A DNA stretch of 64,000 bases from positions 33,442,644 through 33,506,643 of the forward strand of contig CM065691.1 of assembly GCA_017654935.2 (NCBI GenBank). The letters run 5' to 3'. The notes below the pieces were generated by a model, which saw nothing but the letters and a program-made list of their open reading frames with translations, was not told the DNA's origin and did not search any database. Origin of the DNA: Phymorhynchus buccinoides. Lineage: Eukaryota; Mollusca; Gastropoda; Neogastropoda; Raphitomidae. Below, piece by piece: positions 1-36,772 of this stretch. A program made the translations under genes and the position numbers. Position 1 is the first letter of the stretch. Every line of letters starts with the position of its first letter.

Positions 1-205
1 GAATGCCTTCATAAAGTATCATAAGAGACAAACGCTAAAAAACAACCACACAAAACTTAAGTTTTCAAAGGACTGAAAGGGTGGGTGGGGTGGAAAGTCA
101 TATTAACATACAAATTTATTGTCATGATCATTCAAACTAACACGGATTAGACACTCTCGAAAAAGTGCAATCAACAAAGGCACAAATGATATGCTATAAC
201 GTTGT

Positions 206-1207
206 CATGGGTGCTCCTGGGAAATTAAAAAAAACCTGCAAGCCCCAGCGGAGTGCAGGGGCAGCACCCCTCCTGGGCAGACCTGCCTACTTGGAATTTT
301 CCCAATCAGTAGCCCAGCCATCAATTTTCAGTAGCATGGCAAATTTTTTCGTAGCATCCACAAACGACGGCAATCGATTTGTTCTCTTCCTGAGCCGAAA
401 TGCACTGCTTCTATGTTTCGCCGATTGAACATGTTGACGGCAATCGTCTCTACCGCCATGATTCACAGAGAAGTCCGCATGGCAGAGGTTGCACTGCAGT
501 GAGCATGGTTCGCACCGAGTCGACTTCTGACGATGCAAGGCCACTCTTCCGTGTAAGCTATTTTGAAAACTTGTGCGGCAGGCCGATGTTTTTTTTATTA
601 GAACAAGATGGTGTGCCAGATGAGTTTCGTTTTCTGGTTTGGGTTCGTTTTTCTTCGCTTGAAACATCTCCCGAATCGCTACTGCTGCTGGAGTCCGCCA
701 TTTTTTCCAGAGAAAAGTAATAAGAACGCATGCGCAGTCTTTGATAAAAACGGAAGTGACTAGGTTATCGCGCGTGACACGACGTCTGCTCTTAGAAACA
801 GACAAAACCGGGAACGGCATTATATACTTAAAGCAAAATTAAATGCGACGGCAATTTGTTTTTTTCCGTAGCAACGTTAAGGTTGCCGTAGCTCCGTAGC
901 AAAGCCTTATTTTTCGTAGCTGCTACGTCAAATCGTAGCAGTAGGCAGGTCTGCCTGGGGGTTCTGGGGGGAAATGTTCCCTGGAAGCTGAAGGTAAACA
1001 ATAGTTTCCAATGTAACTGACAGGCTCTTGTTGCACTTTCACTTCTGGTTAAACTTTATGATGTCTCTAGCCAGCAAAATGCATCTTCTCAAATTCTCAT
1101 AATCCGGCGACACCGGCTCCAGGCAATAAAAAAATTCCTGAACTTCAGGACATCCTGGACAAAAAAATCCTGAACTTCAGGACATCCTGAAAGCAGGAGC
1201 ATCCATG
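206..1207. mobile_element. MITE with 6-bp target duplication (family H6), split by another transposon
   Basis: The ends are CATGGGTGCTCCTG and its near-complement CAGGAGCATCCATG. The flanking hexamers CGTTGT (200-205) and CGTTTT (1208-1213) differ at one base. The body matches the copy at 47,402-47,727 once the insertion at 278-953 is removed. It is non-autonomous, with no transposase of its own, and lies in a CDKL5 intron. Confidence 0.75.
278..953. mobile_element. DNA transposon remnant inserted in the H6 MITE, carrying a zinc-finger ORF fragment
   Basis: The ends are CAGACCTGCCTACT and AGTAGGCAGGTCTG, flanked by identical CCTGGG hexamers (272-277, 954-959). Subterminal CGTAGC motifs recur at both ends. 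On the minus strand (820-287) an open stretch reads CNLCHADFSVNHGGRDDCRQ followed by HVQSAKH. This C-x2-C...H-x-H finger is of the kind seen at the N-terminus of hAT/ZMYM-like transposase-derived proteins. No catalytic domain is present, so it is an internally deleted remnant. Confidence 0.7.
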
Positions 1208-1213
1208 CGTTTT

Positions 1214-2440
1214 GTATATACATACAAACAAAGGTAACAAGGTGCGGACACAAACAGTGCTGAAGTTAAAGATCAGTGAAAACAAAGTATGTTTTGTAAG
1301 CCAAAAAGTTATTGCAGTTCAGATCCATGGGACAAATGCTACCATCTTTGAGCCACCAGTGGGAACAGTGTGACGTCAGTCAACTTTGATCAAACTGTTA
1401 CAGCTTTTTGCCTTGATATTCCACAAAATAGATGCCACTATCGTGCGGGGACTACTTCCTTTATGCTACTTGATGTACGCTAACCGGTGAGACACAACAT
1501 CAACACTATACAGCAGTGAACATTGAAATAACATGGCATAAGAATCATAAGCACATAACACTTTAACCCTTTCACCGCCAATGTCGCATTTATGCACCAC
1601 AAAGGTTTAACCCCCATGTCAATTAACTCATTCAAGTCGTTCCGGCCATATATGTCCGGAATTAATAGATAGCTGTCAATTTGATACATTTGCTTCAAGG
1701 GAAGTAAATCTGTGTGCACACAATACCTTCTTGGTCACTTCTAAACTCGCTTCGCTCCCTTAGACCACAATTTTGCCTCTAACTTTTCTTTTGTAGTGGT
1801 TTGTTGTGGGGAAACCAATCGGTGTAGTTTTTCTATATATAATGTCTATACATAAAAAAAAGTCTGATCTACCACTTCCCTATGTCTAAACCTGAAGCAA
1901 AAACCCATAATCTTCCTTCATTTCTCCTTTTGTTTATGTATGTTTTGTTTGTGTGTATGGCTGGAGTGATTTGTGAGTTTTTTTTAACAATTCAAAATCG
2001 TTGCAATGCGAATGAGTTAACCATAGCTGGTCAGGTGATTGTTGCAATCTTGCTTTTTTTACTTTTGCATGCGGTACCGATCAATACACCACAATCAGAA
2101 CCCCGTCAACAAAATTGTAAGAAAGAAAAAAGCAAACACAGCACGCTTGAAGAAAAATCCCAGTTTCACTTCCACACATGTGATGGTAAGTAGCAGTGGT
2201 GCTAGTGTATCAGTAAAATAAGGCGGAATCTGTCAGAGACGCTCTCTGAACATCCATGTGCACAAGTGACCAGGCAGGACCAAAGCAAACAACAGGGGGT
2301 GCACCACCCATTACCTGTTTCATACACATCAATGGTCGAGTCTGTGGCTGCAAAATCAGCGTCAGTCAGCAATACAAAGACCACAACCCACTGCAGGATT
2401 TGTTTTTCAAATGAGCAAAAATGTGGAGGTGTTTTGCATC
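1214..2440. other. CDKL5-side non-coding stretch
   Basis: Holds a truncated copy of the TTAA MITE (1,563 to about 1,618, 5' end only) followed by a second TTAA boundary near 1,620. No exon or RNA gene was recognised in the rest. Confidence 0.5.
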
Positions 2441-2685
2441 TTAACCCTTTCACCGCCAATGTCGCATTTATGCACCACAATGGTTTAACACCCATGTTAC
2501 TAAAAGGTATCAACTCAGGGCCTGTTATCCAAAGACCCTATTTTCTTAATTTTGGGAGGCAAGGATAGGCCGGATGTTACTTGTCAGAGAGGAATTCTCA
2601 ATATTGCAGATAATTTTGTTTTCTCTACCCAGACAAGTTTAATGGTATTTTTGGGTTGAAAAATGGCTGGCGGCAAAATGGTTAA
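2441..2685 (+). mobile_element. TTAA-flanked MITE, family T (piggyBac-like), copy 1
   Basis: Begins TTAACCCTTTCACCGCCA and ends with the near-inverted GGCGGCAAAATGGTTAA, about 245 bp. TTAA targets and ends starting CCC fit the piggyBac superfamily; Kolobok elements also use TTAA. The body is shared with copies at 21.9, 26.9, 29.0 and 45.0 kb. Confidence 0.75.
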
Positions 2686-2867
2686 AACAGAGGATCAACT
2701 TGAAATTGAATGAGTGTCACAGTGTGTGTGTGTGTGTGTGTCTGTCTGTCTGTGTGTGCATGCCTGTGTGAGTCAATGGCTGTGCTTAGAACTATATGCA
2801 TGCATTGGCCAATTTATTATTGTATACATATGTGCAAGTTAATGAGTTTTTTTGTATTTGGTATATT

Positions 2868-2960
2868 CTAGTCACAGAGACTTATCTCTGTGAAATTCGG
2901 GCTGCTCTCCCCCGGAGAGAGCGTCGCCGCAAGTGCAGCACCTACCCAAGTGCATGGGCA
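2868..2960 (-). mobile_element. tRNA-SINE tail fragment
   Basis: Matches the 3' part of the SINE at 19,238-19,640 in reverse: CACAGAG...CTCTGTGAAATTCGGG and the CGCTCTCC-like segment. No tRNA-like head is present. Confidence 0.6.
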
Positions 2961-3502
2961 CACAAATAAGTACACTTACAAACCTTTGACTATGTGCATG
3001 TGAACAAACAAAGCTAACAGGTCGTTTTTTATAATGAACACACACACACACACAACCCCCCCCCCCCCACACACACACACACCAGGGCTCCCAATCGCCC
3101 TGCAAAACAAGGGGTCCCAGGGACTCCTTCACTGACAGCATAGAGGGTCCTAGAGGCGGGATAGAGGGTCCTAGTGGCATTACAAATGCTAAAAAGAATT
3201 TTTCTAGTGCATCCCTGGGACCACCTGCACATTCTTTTAGAGGGTCCTTTAGAATTTTAGTGCTTCATAGACCCCCAAATGGGGGTCCCTGGGAGCCTTG
3301 CACACACACACAAAAGATCATTTACAACCAAACATTGCTCTCATTTTTACTTTTTAATATCTTTATTATAAGAGAACAGAAACAGGGGACAGAACTCATG
3401 TTAATTTAACTACTTAGAAGAGCAGAAACAAAGATAACACACAAACATTTGACACACTAAATGTTGATATGAAATCTGAGCCGACTACCATATGCTACAA
3501 AC

Positions 3503-3831
3503 TAGAATGCGCACTGTATTATAAGGCACACCTTTGAAAGCTTAAAGTTAAACACAATTCTGATTTTGCTAAAATAGTTTCTTACCATCAAATTTTCCAT
3601 ATCATACGGTGAAGGGGTCTAAGCCAGGAAAAAAGAAGTATCGCCTAATACAGTGGAACCTCCGTTATAAGACCTTAAAAAAATCATAAAAAATTGGGTC
3701 TTATAAGGGATGGGTCTTATAAGGGAGGTAATATTAATACTTACAAAGAAGGGCAATGTCTCAGAAAAGTAGGTCTTATATGGGAGGGAGTCTTACAGGG
3801 GAGGCTCCACTGTATTCCGTAAAACATGGTA
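3503..3831 (-). mobile_element. Inverted-repeat MITE (family Y, TACCGTATTTTACGGACTAT ends), split by a second MITE
   Basis: The left end contains ATTATAAGGCACACC and the right end TATTCCGTAAAACATGGTA, both matching reversed ends of the family at 4,754 and 10,020. A CAGTGGAACCTCC element sits inside at a TA. Confidence 0.6.
3651..3812 (+). mobile_element. pogo/Tigger-like MITE
   Basis: The ends are CAGTGGAACCTCC and GGAGGCTCCACTG. TA dinucleotides flank it at 3,649-3,650 and 3,813-3,814, consistent with Tc1/mariner-type insertion. The internal GGTCTTATAAGGGA is repeated. It is nested in the family Y MITE and its end lies 30 bp from CDKL5 exon 3,842-3,908. Confidence 0.7.
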
Positions 3832-3841
3832 ATTAACTCAC

Positions 3842-28951
<25,110 letters not shown>

Positions 28952-29018
28952 TGGCAGACCACACAAATGCCTCTAGTTCCCCTGGGGAAAAAAAATCAAA
29001 ACAAAAACCTTTCAATCT

Positions 29019-29261
29019 TTAACCCTTTCACCGCCAGCCATTTTTCAGCCAAAAAACACCATTAAGCTCAACTGGGTAGAGAGAAAATATAGTTCTACAA
29101 TATTGCGAATTCCTCGGTGACATGCATAACATTAGGTCTACCCTTACCTCCCAAAATCAAGAAAATAGGGTCTTTGGATAACAGGTCTGGATTTGATGCC
29201 TTTTAGTGACATGGGTGTTTTAAGTGGTGCTAAAATGCGACATTGGCGGTGAAAGGATTAA
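29019..29261 (-). mobile_element. TTAA MITE, family T, copy 4 (reversed)
   Basis: Left end TTTAACCCTTTCACCGCCAG; right end GGCGGTGAAAGGATTAA. It begins about 37 bp from the first CDKL5 coding exon's acceptor. Confidence 0.8.
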
Positions 29262-29721
29262 CCCTTTTCTGTCTATAGTGCCAGAGAAAAATCCCAACAA
29301 CAACAACAACAAAATTATAAGAGAACTGTAAGAAACAAACTGGCACATTGATCTGGTTTACACACACAGACATCAAACTGACGAGTCTGACAAGATTTGT
29401 GTTTGTGTATTGTGCATGATTCTGTAGATCAACCAATCTTCCTTCTTACCATTTAGTTTGACTCTTTGAGTGACCACAGTCACAACTGATGATTATTTTG
29501 CTTCTGATAGGGATCCTTACAAATTGATGAGCGACCTTAAAAATTTTATAGAAAGGGTTCCTTGTGCCCTTACACTAACACTGTATATAATTTATAGGAA
29601 ACACTGCTAGATTAAATTTGCATTTATCCATTTCCCCCTGTAGAAGATAATTTTTTGATGGAAAGAGCAGCCTAAGTCTTTTCTGTCATTGAATTTGGTA
29701 TTGGCATTCAATCGTACTTTA

Positions 29722-30386
29722 TATAGTCACAGAGGCATCTCTGCGAAATTCAGGTTACTCCCACATGGAAAGAACGCCACAGTCAGAGGTGCGCCACCCA
29801 TTTTTTTTCATTATTTGCATGCGAGTTTTGTGTGACTGATGAGGAAGGACAGGGTGTGTATGTGTAAAGTTTGACCAAATGACAACTTTTTCGTTGCCAC
29901 TGGGTTTAATGTGTGCAGTGCTTTGCTTTTGCTAAGTGCTTTGGCACATGGGACCTCGGTTTATCATCTCATCTGAAAGATTCCACATTCAGACCATAAG
30001 ACCTAGTGCCGAGTAAGAGGAAAAATCCCCTGTACCCAGGTTCGAACTCGGGTTTATTGCATACACTCGTGGTCATCAATACAAAGTGGCAAAACACCGG
30101 ATAAATTTAAACCTAAGAAAGAACTCTTTTGTTTGCCGTAGTGTAGATGTGTGGAATAATCTGCCAGCCAATGTAGTGAATGCGCCATCAGTTCAATCTT
30201 TTGAAGCACGCCTGGATAAATTGTGGAGGGACCCTTCAAACACAATGCCGACCACGATCAAACTATCAAAGTAACTACTACCTCGGAGCCAACAGAAGAG
30301 GCCTAGGCTGGCCTGCAGTCGGACATCATCCTATGTATCCTATGTATACGAGGCGAACGCGTTACCTCTGTGCCACTCTACACCTT
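29722..30386 (-). mobile_element. tRNA-derived SINE split by a CR1-like 3' end
   Basis: Reverse SINE from the tail (CACAGAGGCATCTCTG) through the B box complement (CCAGGTTCGAACTCGGG) to ~30,056. It resumes at 30,351 with CGAGGCGAACGCGTTACC and the head complement to 30,386. About 7 bp of SINE are missing at the junction. Confidence 0.8.
30057..30350 (+). mobile_element. CR1/L2-like LINE 3' fragment inserted in the SINE
   Basis: The plus strand reads FVCRSVDVWNNLPANVVNAP then SVQSFEARLDKLWRD, ending at a stop near 30,274. This is the usual C-terminus of CR1-type reverse-transcriptase ORFs. The 3' tip is a short TATCCTATG-type repeat, as CR1-like elements often have. Confidence 0.75.
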
Positions 30387-30479
30387 CTTCTTCTTCTTCG
30401 CTTCACCGTCAGCCTTAAACATAACATTATCTACCTCACAGAAGAAAATGTTGGAAATGGCCATTAGATTAAAGATAAC

Positions 30480-31080
30480 ACACCTTTAATTATATACTTG
30501 ACCGTCGCCCGAAGAGCATTCTCTGTTCAAAAGATTGTGTTTCACCGTTTGCAACTTTGAATTTCATACCCGATGATCCAGAGACTGTTTATCACAATGT
30601 CTATCAACAACACTGAGTGGTCTCACTAATACGGCTGATGTTAACGCCAAAGGGTGTCCCATCCAACTAATAAAATCAAATTTGCGAACTAGAAATCAGT
30701 CCCAAATACTGAAATAGTCAGATTGGTAGCCAGTCGCATTCAGTTTCAGTGGACGTAGTTATGAACACAAAGGCACGCGTCCAAGTCTATCAAAACAAAA
30801 AACTCAGACGAATGCTAGAATAATGGATAGACCGGTCTTGGTGCGGTACATGTCGTCGAGTGTTTCAGCACTCAACAGATCACAACACACGAAACAATTT
30901 GTCAGAAAATGATGCTGCATAAACGGACGTGATGACTAGGTCCGCCATCAGTATTTGCCTTGCCAACATACCCATAATCCATCTGTATTTCCGTTTTGCT
31001 GAGGCCTAACAAGGGTTTTGAAAATTAATGTTCTCAGAAAAACAACCTCCCCCTAGCAGTACCTCTGTAGCTACTTCCCC
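30480..31080. other. Region upstream of CDKL5, no element recognised
   Basis: About 540 bp of non-repetitive sequence upstream of the coding start. It is a reasonable place for a CDKL5 5' exon or promoter, but no TATA box, initiator or exon boundary could be assigned. Confidence 0.3.
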
Positions 31081-31104
31081 TCATCTCTTTACCTTTGTCA
31101 GTTT

Positions 31105-31132
31105 CTCTCTCTCTCTGCGTGTGCGTGTGCGT

Positions 31133-31174
<42 letters not shown>

Positions 31175-31406
31175 TGTGTGTGTGCGTGCGTGTGTGCGTG
31201 CGTGCGTGGGTGCGTGCGTGCGTGTGTACGGTGTGTGACTTGGTGATTCACGTAACACCCCCTTTTGAGAGCACAAATTTTTGATTTTAATATATTTTTC
31301 AACAACATCTTTAAAAATGGCAGCACTGATTATCAAACATAATAATAGGAATACTTATGTACCCACGCTCACCCACCCACACCGCAGACACTAATTACAC
31401 ATACAC

Positions 31407-31479
<73 letters not shown>

Positions 31480-31500
31480 ACACACACACACCGGCACACT
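31105..31500. repeat. (GT)n, then (CA)n tracts
   Basis: GCGT/GT-rich 31,115-31,230 and (CA)n 31,408-31,500. Purine-rich low complexity follows to ~31,890 with a poly-G run at 31,777. Confidence 0.93.
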
Positions 31501-32095
31501 CACGCACACACCAACATACGCTGGGCTACACTAGACTACAGTATATATATGCTCAACCACAACCAGACTGATAACAATTGGATTAATAATGTTGAACGCA
31601 GAGGGAGAAAGAGAAGGGAGGACGAAAACGAAATTTGATTTGAACTTGTATCAGATACTAAGAGGGGAGAGAAGTGACAGGAGGGCCCGGGGAGATAGCT
31701 ATAGCTAGTTAACAGATAGACAGGCAGACCTATTGACCGACAGAGAATGAGAAAGAGGAAAGTGAAAGAGATGAGGGGGGGGGGGGGTACGTGAGAGGAG
31801 AAAGAGAGAACGAGAGAGAGAGAGAGATGGGGAGAGAGACAGACAGAGATCGAGAGAGAGAAAAGGCCCGATAGAGGGGGGTGGGGGGGGGAGTTTGACA
31901 AGTCACAAGTCACACAATTTATTGTAAAAAAAACCCCATGGATATATACATCTGTGGTGGAACGTAAGACATAAACAGTGAATAAATAAGATCACAGCTC
32001 AAATATTAAAATAGAACATTCACGCAACTGAACCCAAGCGCGTACAAACCGCGGCACACCCACCCACTCCCTCCACCGCCCGCCTCACACATAAG

Positions 32096-32319
<224 letters not shown>

Positions 32320-32329
32320 CGCGCGGCGT

Positions 32330-34143
32330 TTCATCAGATAATATACACAATAGATAAAACAAAAACTTTGACGCTAATAATAATGAAGATAAAGCAGAGG
32401 TTCTAAATAAAAAATTTGCTAGTGTGTTTATAAAAGAAGACATAACAGATATACCTAATCTAGAAGAGTGCATTAATTCTAATGGGATATCAGTCTCTGA
32501 CATAAGAGTTACCCCTTTAGCAGTTGAAAAAAAACTTAGGGAGCTAGATGCTTCAAAAGCACAGGGTCCAGACGGCATACCTCCACGAGTCTTAAAAGAA
32601 TTAGCAAAAGAACTATCCCTTCCACTAACCTTACTCTTTAATAAGTCCTTAGAATCTGGTGTGATTCCCACTGACTGGAAACAAGCTGATGTAACTGCCA
32701 TTTTTAAAAAGGGTTCCAGATCTGATCCTGGAAATTATAGACCTGTTAGTTTGACATGCATAGCATGCAAGATCCTTGAGTCATTTATTAGAGATGCGAT
32801 TGTAAATCACATGCATGACAACAAATTGTATACAAAATGTCAACATGGCTTTAGAAGTAAGAGATCATGTACCACCCAGCTTATGGAAGTCATGGAGGAA
32901 CTAACAGAGTTATTAGATAATGGTTATCCAGTGGACATAATTTATTTAGACTTTAGAAAGGCTTTTGATAGTGTACCACATAATAGATTATTAATGAAAG
33001 TTAAGTCTTATGGCATAGTTGGAAATGTTCATAATTGGATTAAGGACTTTTTAACCAATAGAGCTCAAAAGGTTAGGGTTGGAGACAAATATTCATTTGT
33101 AGCCAATGTACTCAGTGGAATCCCTCAGGGTAGCATACTTGGACCCATTCTCTTTACTATTTTTATTAATGATCTTCCTGAGTGTGTAGAATCTCCATGT
33201 AAAATATTTGCTGATGATACAAAAATGTTTAACAAATCATGTAACTGTAAATTACTTCAGCAAGATTTAAACAAACTACAGGACTGGACTACTAAATGGA
33301 ATTTATATTTTAATACAGATAAATGCAAGGTTATGCATGCTGGTAGGAAAAATCCAAACAAAGATTATACTATGACTAAGAACGATGTCCCCGTTTCATT
33401 AATAACATGTGAGAAGGAGAAGGATTTGGGAGTTATATTTGATAAAGATTTATCTTTTGATGCACATATTCAAAGCTGCGTAAATAAAGCGAATAAAATG
33501 ATAGGGTTAATTAAAAGAACATTTATTAATATTGATTATGACATATTTACCAAACTATATAAAGCACTAGTAAGGTCACATTTAGAGTATGGCAACAATA
33601 TATGGTATCCTAAATATAAATATAAATCGGTAGCTATTGAAAAAGTTCAACGAAGGGCTTCAAAGCTTGTTAAAAAATGCAGAAATAAGACTTATGAAAA
33701 CAGACTTCTTTATCTTAATCTCTATTCCCTTAAAGGTAGAAGAGTCAGGGGAGACCTGATTCAAGCATATAAAATATTTAATGGTCATGTTGATTTGTCA
33801 TGGGATGATTTCTTTAAATCTGTACAATATGATATAACAAGGAATTCATATGGTAAGGTTTTCATTAAGCGATATAACACTAACATTAAAAAATATTGTT
33901 TTACTAACAGAATTGCTAACCTATGGAATGATTTACCATTGGACCTAAAATGTGCACCCAATACTAATACATTCAAAAATCGTCTAGATAATCATCCAAA
34001 ATTTATAAATATATTTAGAAGCATTGATTAAAATTGTATGATAGGAAAATTCAACCGATTACACCTTGATCAAAGATACAAAATAAAAATTGATGATTCG
34101 ATGGGACTGCCAAAAAGCTTGACGGCTTATTTAGTCCCTACCC

Positions 34144-34237
<94 letters not shown>

Positions 34238-34240
34238 ATA
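32330..34240 (+). mobile_element. CR1/L2-like LINE, 5'-truncated, intact reverse-transcriptase ORF
   Basis: The ORF 32,424-34,031 (535 codons, probably open upstream too) has no stop or frameshift. RT motifs in order: KAQGPDGIPPRVLKEL, DWKQADVTAIFKKG, NYRPVSLTCIACKILE, GFRSKRSCTTQL, YLDFRKAFDSVPHNRL, GIPQGSILGPILFTIFIND, FADDTKMF, and the C-terminal NLWNDLPLD. The catalytic FADD pair is intact. No endonuclease domain is present, so the element was truncated on insertion. It ends in a (TAC)n tail at 34,142-34,239. AT-rich codon use differs from the host exons. Confidence 0.9.
34142..34239 (+). repeat. (ACT)n 3' tail of the LINE
   Basis: About 32 perfect trinucleotides following the LINE 3' UTR. 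LINEs of the CR1/L2 group commonly end in short tandem repeats. Confidence 0.93.
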
Positions 34241-35100
34241 AAACGAGTATCTAAGAATAAAGTTTATGTTGGAAATCGATTAATTTAAAACAGTAATCTT
34301 ACAGAATAAACGCACCCTTTAAAGATTAAAACTAACCATTCAAAAAAACAAAAATAAAACATGACAGACGGATGGACAGACAGTTACAGACAAACAGGCG
34401 GACTGACAGGCAGACAGACAGACAGACAGAAAATATTAACCATTAGGGAAAATGAAACCAGCACTGAAAACAAGACCTGACTGAAAAAAGAAAAAGTTAG
34501 GAAAGTGTGAGTACACATACCTTTGAGAGCACGAATTTTCGACTTATGTCTTCGACCTGGTGCTGTAGAAGTGTAAACAAGACTGAGGGTAAAGTTAAGA
34601 CAGAAAAGAGGTTAAAACTGGAATTCAGAACACATATCACTCAGATGGTTAAAACAATTAGAGTAAAAACTGTTCACAGTTTGTTGGTAAGGGTTAAGAA
34701 AGGAAGAAGTGTAGGGGTACATGAAGAGAAGGGTGAGGGGAAAGGGTGGTTGTGACTGATCATAATGTTAATGTAAGGGGTCACAGGTGGGGGAAGGGGT
34801 GGAGTAGGTGTAGTTAGTAGAGCCTGGAAATATGCATTGATGTGTAGGGGTATGAGTGGAAGTAAATCGTAGGTATTTAGTGTTGATTGGCGATAGAGTA
34901 GGTGTGTGGACAAGCCTGCAAATGAAAGTGTATGTGTGCATGTGCATGAGGACGTACCCATGGGTGCGCCCAGGCTGGCACAACCACCATAAATGTATCA
35001 AGGGCACCAGGTTATCACAAGGATGCCCACCAAAAATGACCGGACACTATTTTAGGGGCATTGAGTCACCACCATGGTACCAACCAAGTCTCTACCATGA
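34241..35100. other. Intergenic, one candidate exon only
   Basis: Apart from the candidate at 34,519-34,560 and an ACAG-rich stretch (34,370-34,430), nothing was recognised. Confidence 0.4.
34519..34560 (-). other. Candidate short exon of unknown gene or CDKL5 5' exon
   Basis: A 42-nt minus-strand segment is bounded by a good acceptor (TTTACACTTCTACAG) and a good donor (GTATGTG). It is open in more than one frame. It may be a 5' non-coding exon of CDKL5, which lies downstream on the same strand, or chance. A decayed look-alike of its 3' part lies at about 31,262-31,295. Confidence 0.25.
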
Positions 35101-35124
35101 GGGCCCCCAGGAGGAACAGGGACG

Positions 35125-35134
35125 GTGTGTGTGC

Positions 35135-35223
<89 letters not shown>

Positions 35224-35314
35224 CGTGTGCGTGCGTGCGTGTGCGTGCGTGCGTGTGCGTGCGTGCGTGTGCGTGCGCGTGCGTGCGTGCGTGTGCGTAC
35301 GCGTGCGTGCATGT

Positions 35315-35355
<41 letters not shown>
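35125..35355. repeat. (GT)n/(GCGT)n tract, ~230 bp
   Basis: (GT)n 35,137-35,218, then CGTG/CGTGCGTG repeats to 35,310, then (GT)n again. Long alternating purine-pyrimidine run. Confidence 0.97.
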
Positions 35356-35359
<4 letters not shown>

Positions 35360-35364
35360 CCCCT

Positions 35365-36595
35365 TTCTCTTTATTTCTACTTTGTGGTTGGTTGTGTGTT
35401 CGGAGTGGAGGCACATTGATCAAGAGTTCAGTCTTTTTTTTTACCCCCCCCAAAACAACAACAACACCCAACAACACCCAAAAACAATAACAACAACAAA
35501 ACAATGCAATTTTCTTTTTAGTTTTAACAATTCTTAGATCAGAGCAAAACTTTCAAATAATTTTTACTTCGCTGAACGTGATATAGGCAGAAAAGCTTCG
35601 ATTCTTGAACAGTCTTTGATAAGGCTCTTGTGGACTTGGGAGTAGAATGTTTTCAGAAAAATGAAAAGGCCATTGAATATTGCAAACATTGGCTGTTCCC
35701 TCTGACGCATACAGAGGTGTCATTCTGCTTTCATTTTAACCTGCAAAAGATGGAAAGTAACACCTCTAACATCAGCTATAATAATGTTAAAACAACATTA
35801 CAAGCACAATAACCTTTAAAAGTTTAAGCCCAATCAAGTTGCGGAATTTCACTTTTTTCCTTGTTAGGAAGATCCTGATGTTTCTCAAATAATTTTTGTT
35901 GTTGTCATCTGTAAAATGCAGTAGATTATGATTAAAAATAAAAGTCAATTACAAGTCAAAGTTTTTTGTTTTGTTTTTTAAATTTAAATGAGCTGTCTTC
36001 ATTTTATTTTTTTACAGAAGAGGATGTGATTGATCTGTGCCTCTCATTCCACTTAATGTACTAACATCGATGCCCAGGTTTTGTTTTAATAACAAAATAA
36101 CAACAGTACATTTATATAACGTTTTGTTTCAGTTGGTTTGTCAATGAAATGTTCTAAATAAAAAAAAGTTCAAATCAGATTTTGTTTAGAGTTGTAGAAA
36201 GAAACTGTACAACACAAAGAACATGTTGTTATTTTAGAAGTCATTCAGATACGGGACTTTTTTATTTTTTTTATCTATCTCTATATCTATATATTCATTT
36301 TATATGATAATTGGAAAGCTTGCTTAATACCTACTACTTGTGGCGGTGCCATAGCCGATGAGGTTTAACCGAGGCGTGGTCACCGCTACAGCTATCTGTA
36401 TTAATTTTAAAAAATCGGGACTTTACTGGTTTCGTATTGTCTCCAGTATTGTTCCAACCATATTTGTATTTACAAAATTAATGTCCCATATGTGTCTGAT
36501 TCAGACCAAGAGGACGTAAAACTCCATTTTCTCTCGCTTGCTTAATACCAAAGAAAATCGATGAAGTTTGTTTGTGGTATATGCTTAAGGTACTA
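35365..36595. other. Intergenic AT-rich, no gene recognised
   Basis: Includes a stretch near 36,340-36,540 with CCCATATGTGTCTGATTCAG and AGACCAAGAGGACGT, resembling the short insert at 45,149-45,232 and sequence near 52,080. It may be an old repeat. Confidence 0.4.
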
Positions 36596-36598
36596 CGA

Positions 36599-36772
36599 CA
36601 GTAGAACCTCCCTATTAAGACTTTCTCTATTAAGACTCCCTCTAAGATGTGACCCACAAAATGTTCCCCTTAATATTCGGACTAATGAGTGTCGGACTAT
36701 TAAGACCTCTCCCTTTTCATACTTTTTTAAAAAAAACCCTGATTTTTCAGTCTTAATAGGGAGGTTTTACTG
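36599..36772 (+). mobile_element. pogo/Tigger-like MITE, second member
   Basis: The ends are CAGTAGAACCTCCCTATTAA and TTAATAGGGAGGTTTTACTG. Related to the element at 3,651-3,812. A TA follows the right end; the left flank has drifted. Confidence 0.7.

Noticed and set aside
35052..35504. His/Thr- or Cys/Val-rich ORFs
   Set aside because: (GT)n tract frames.
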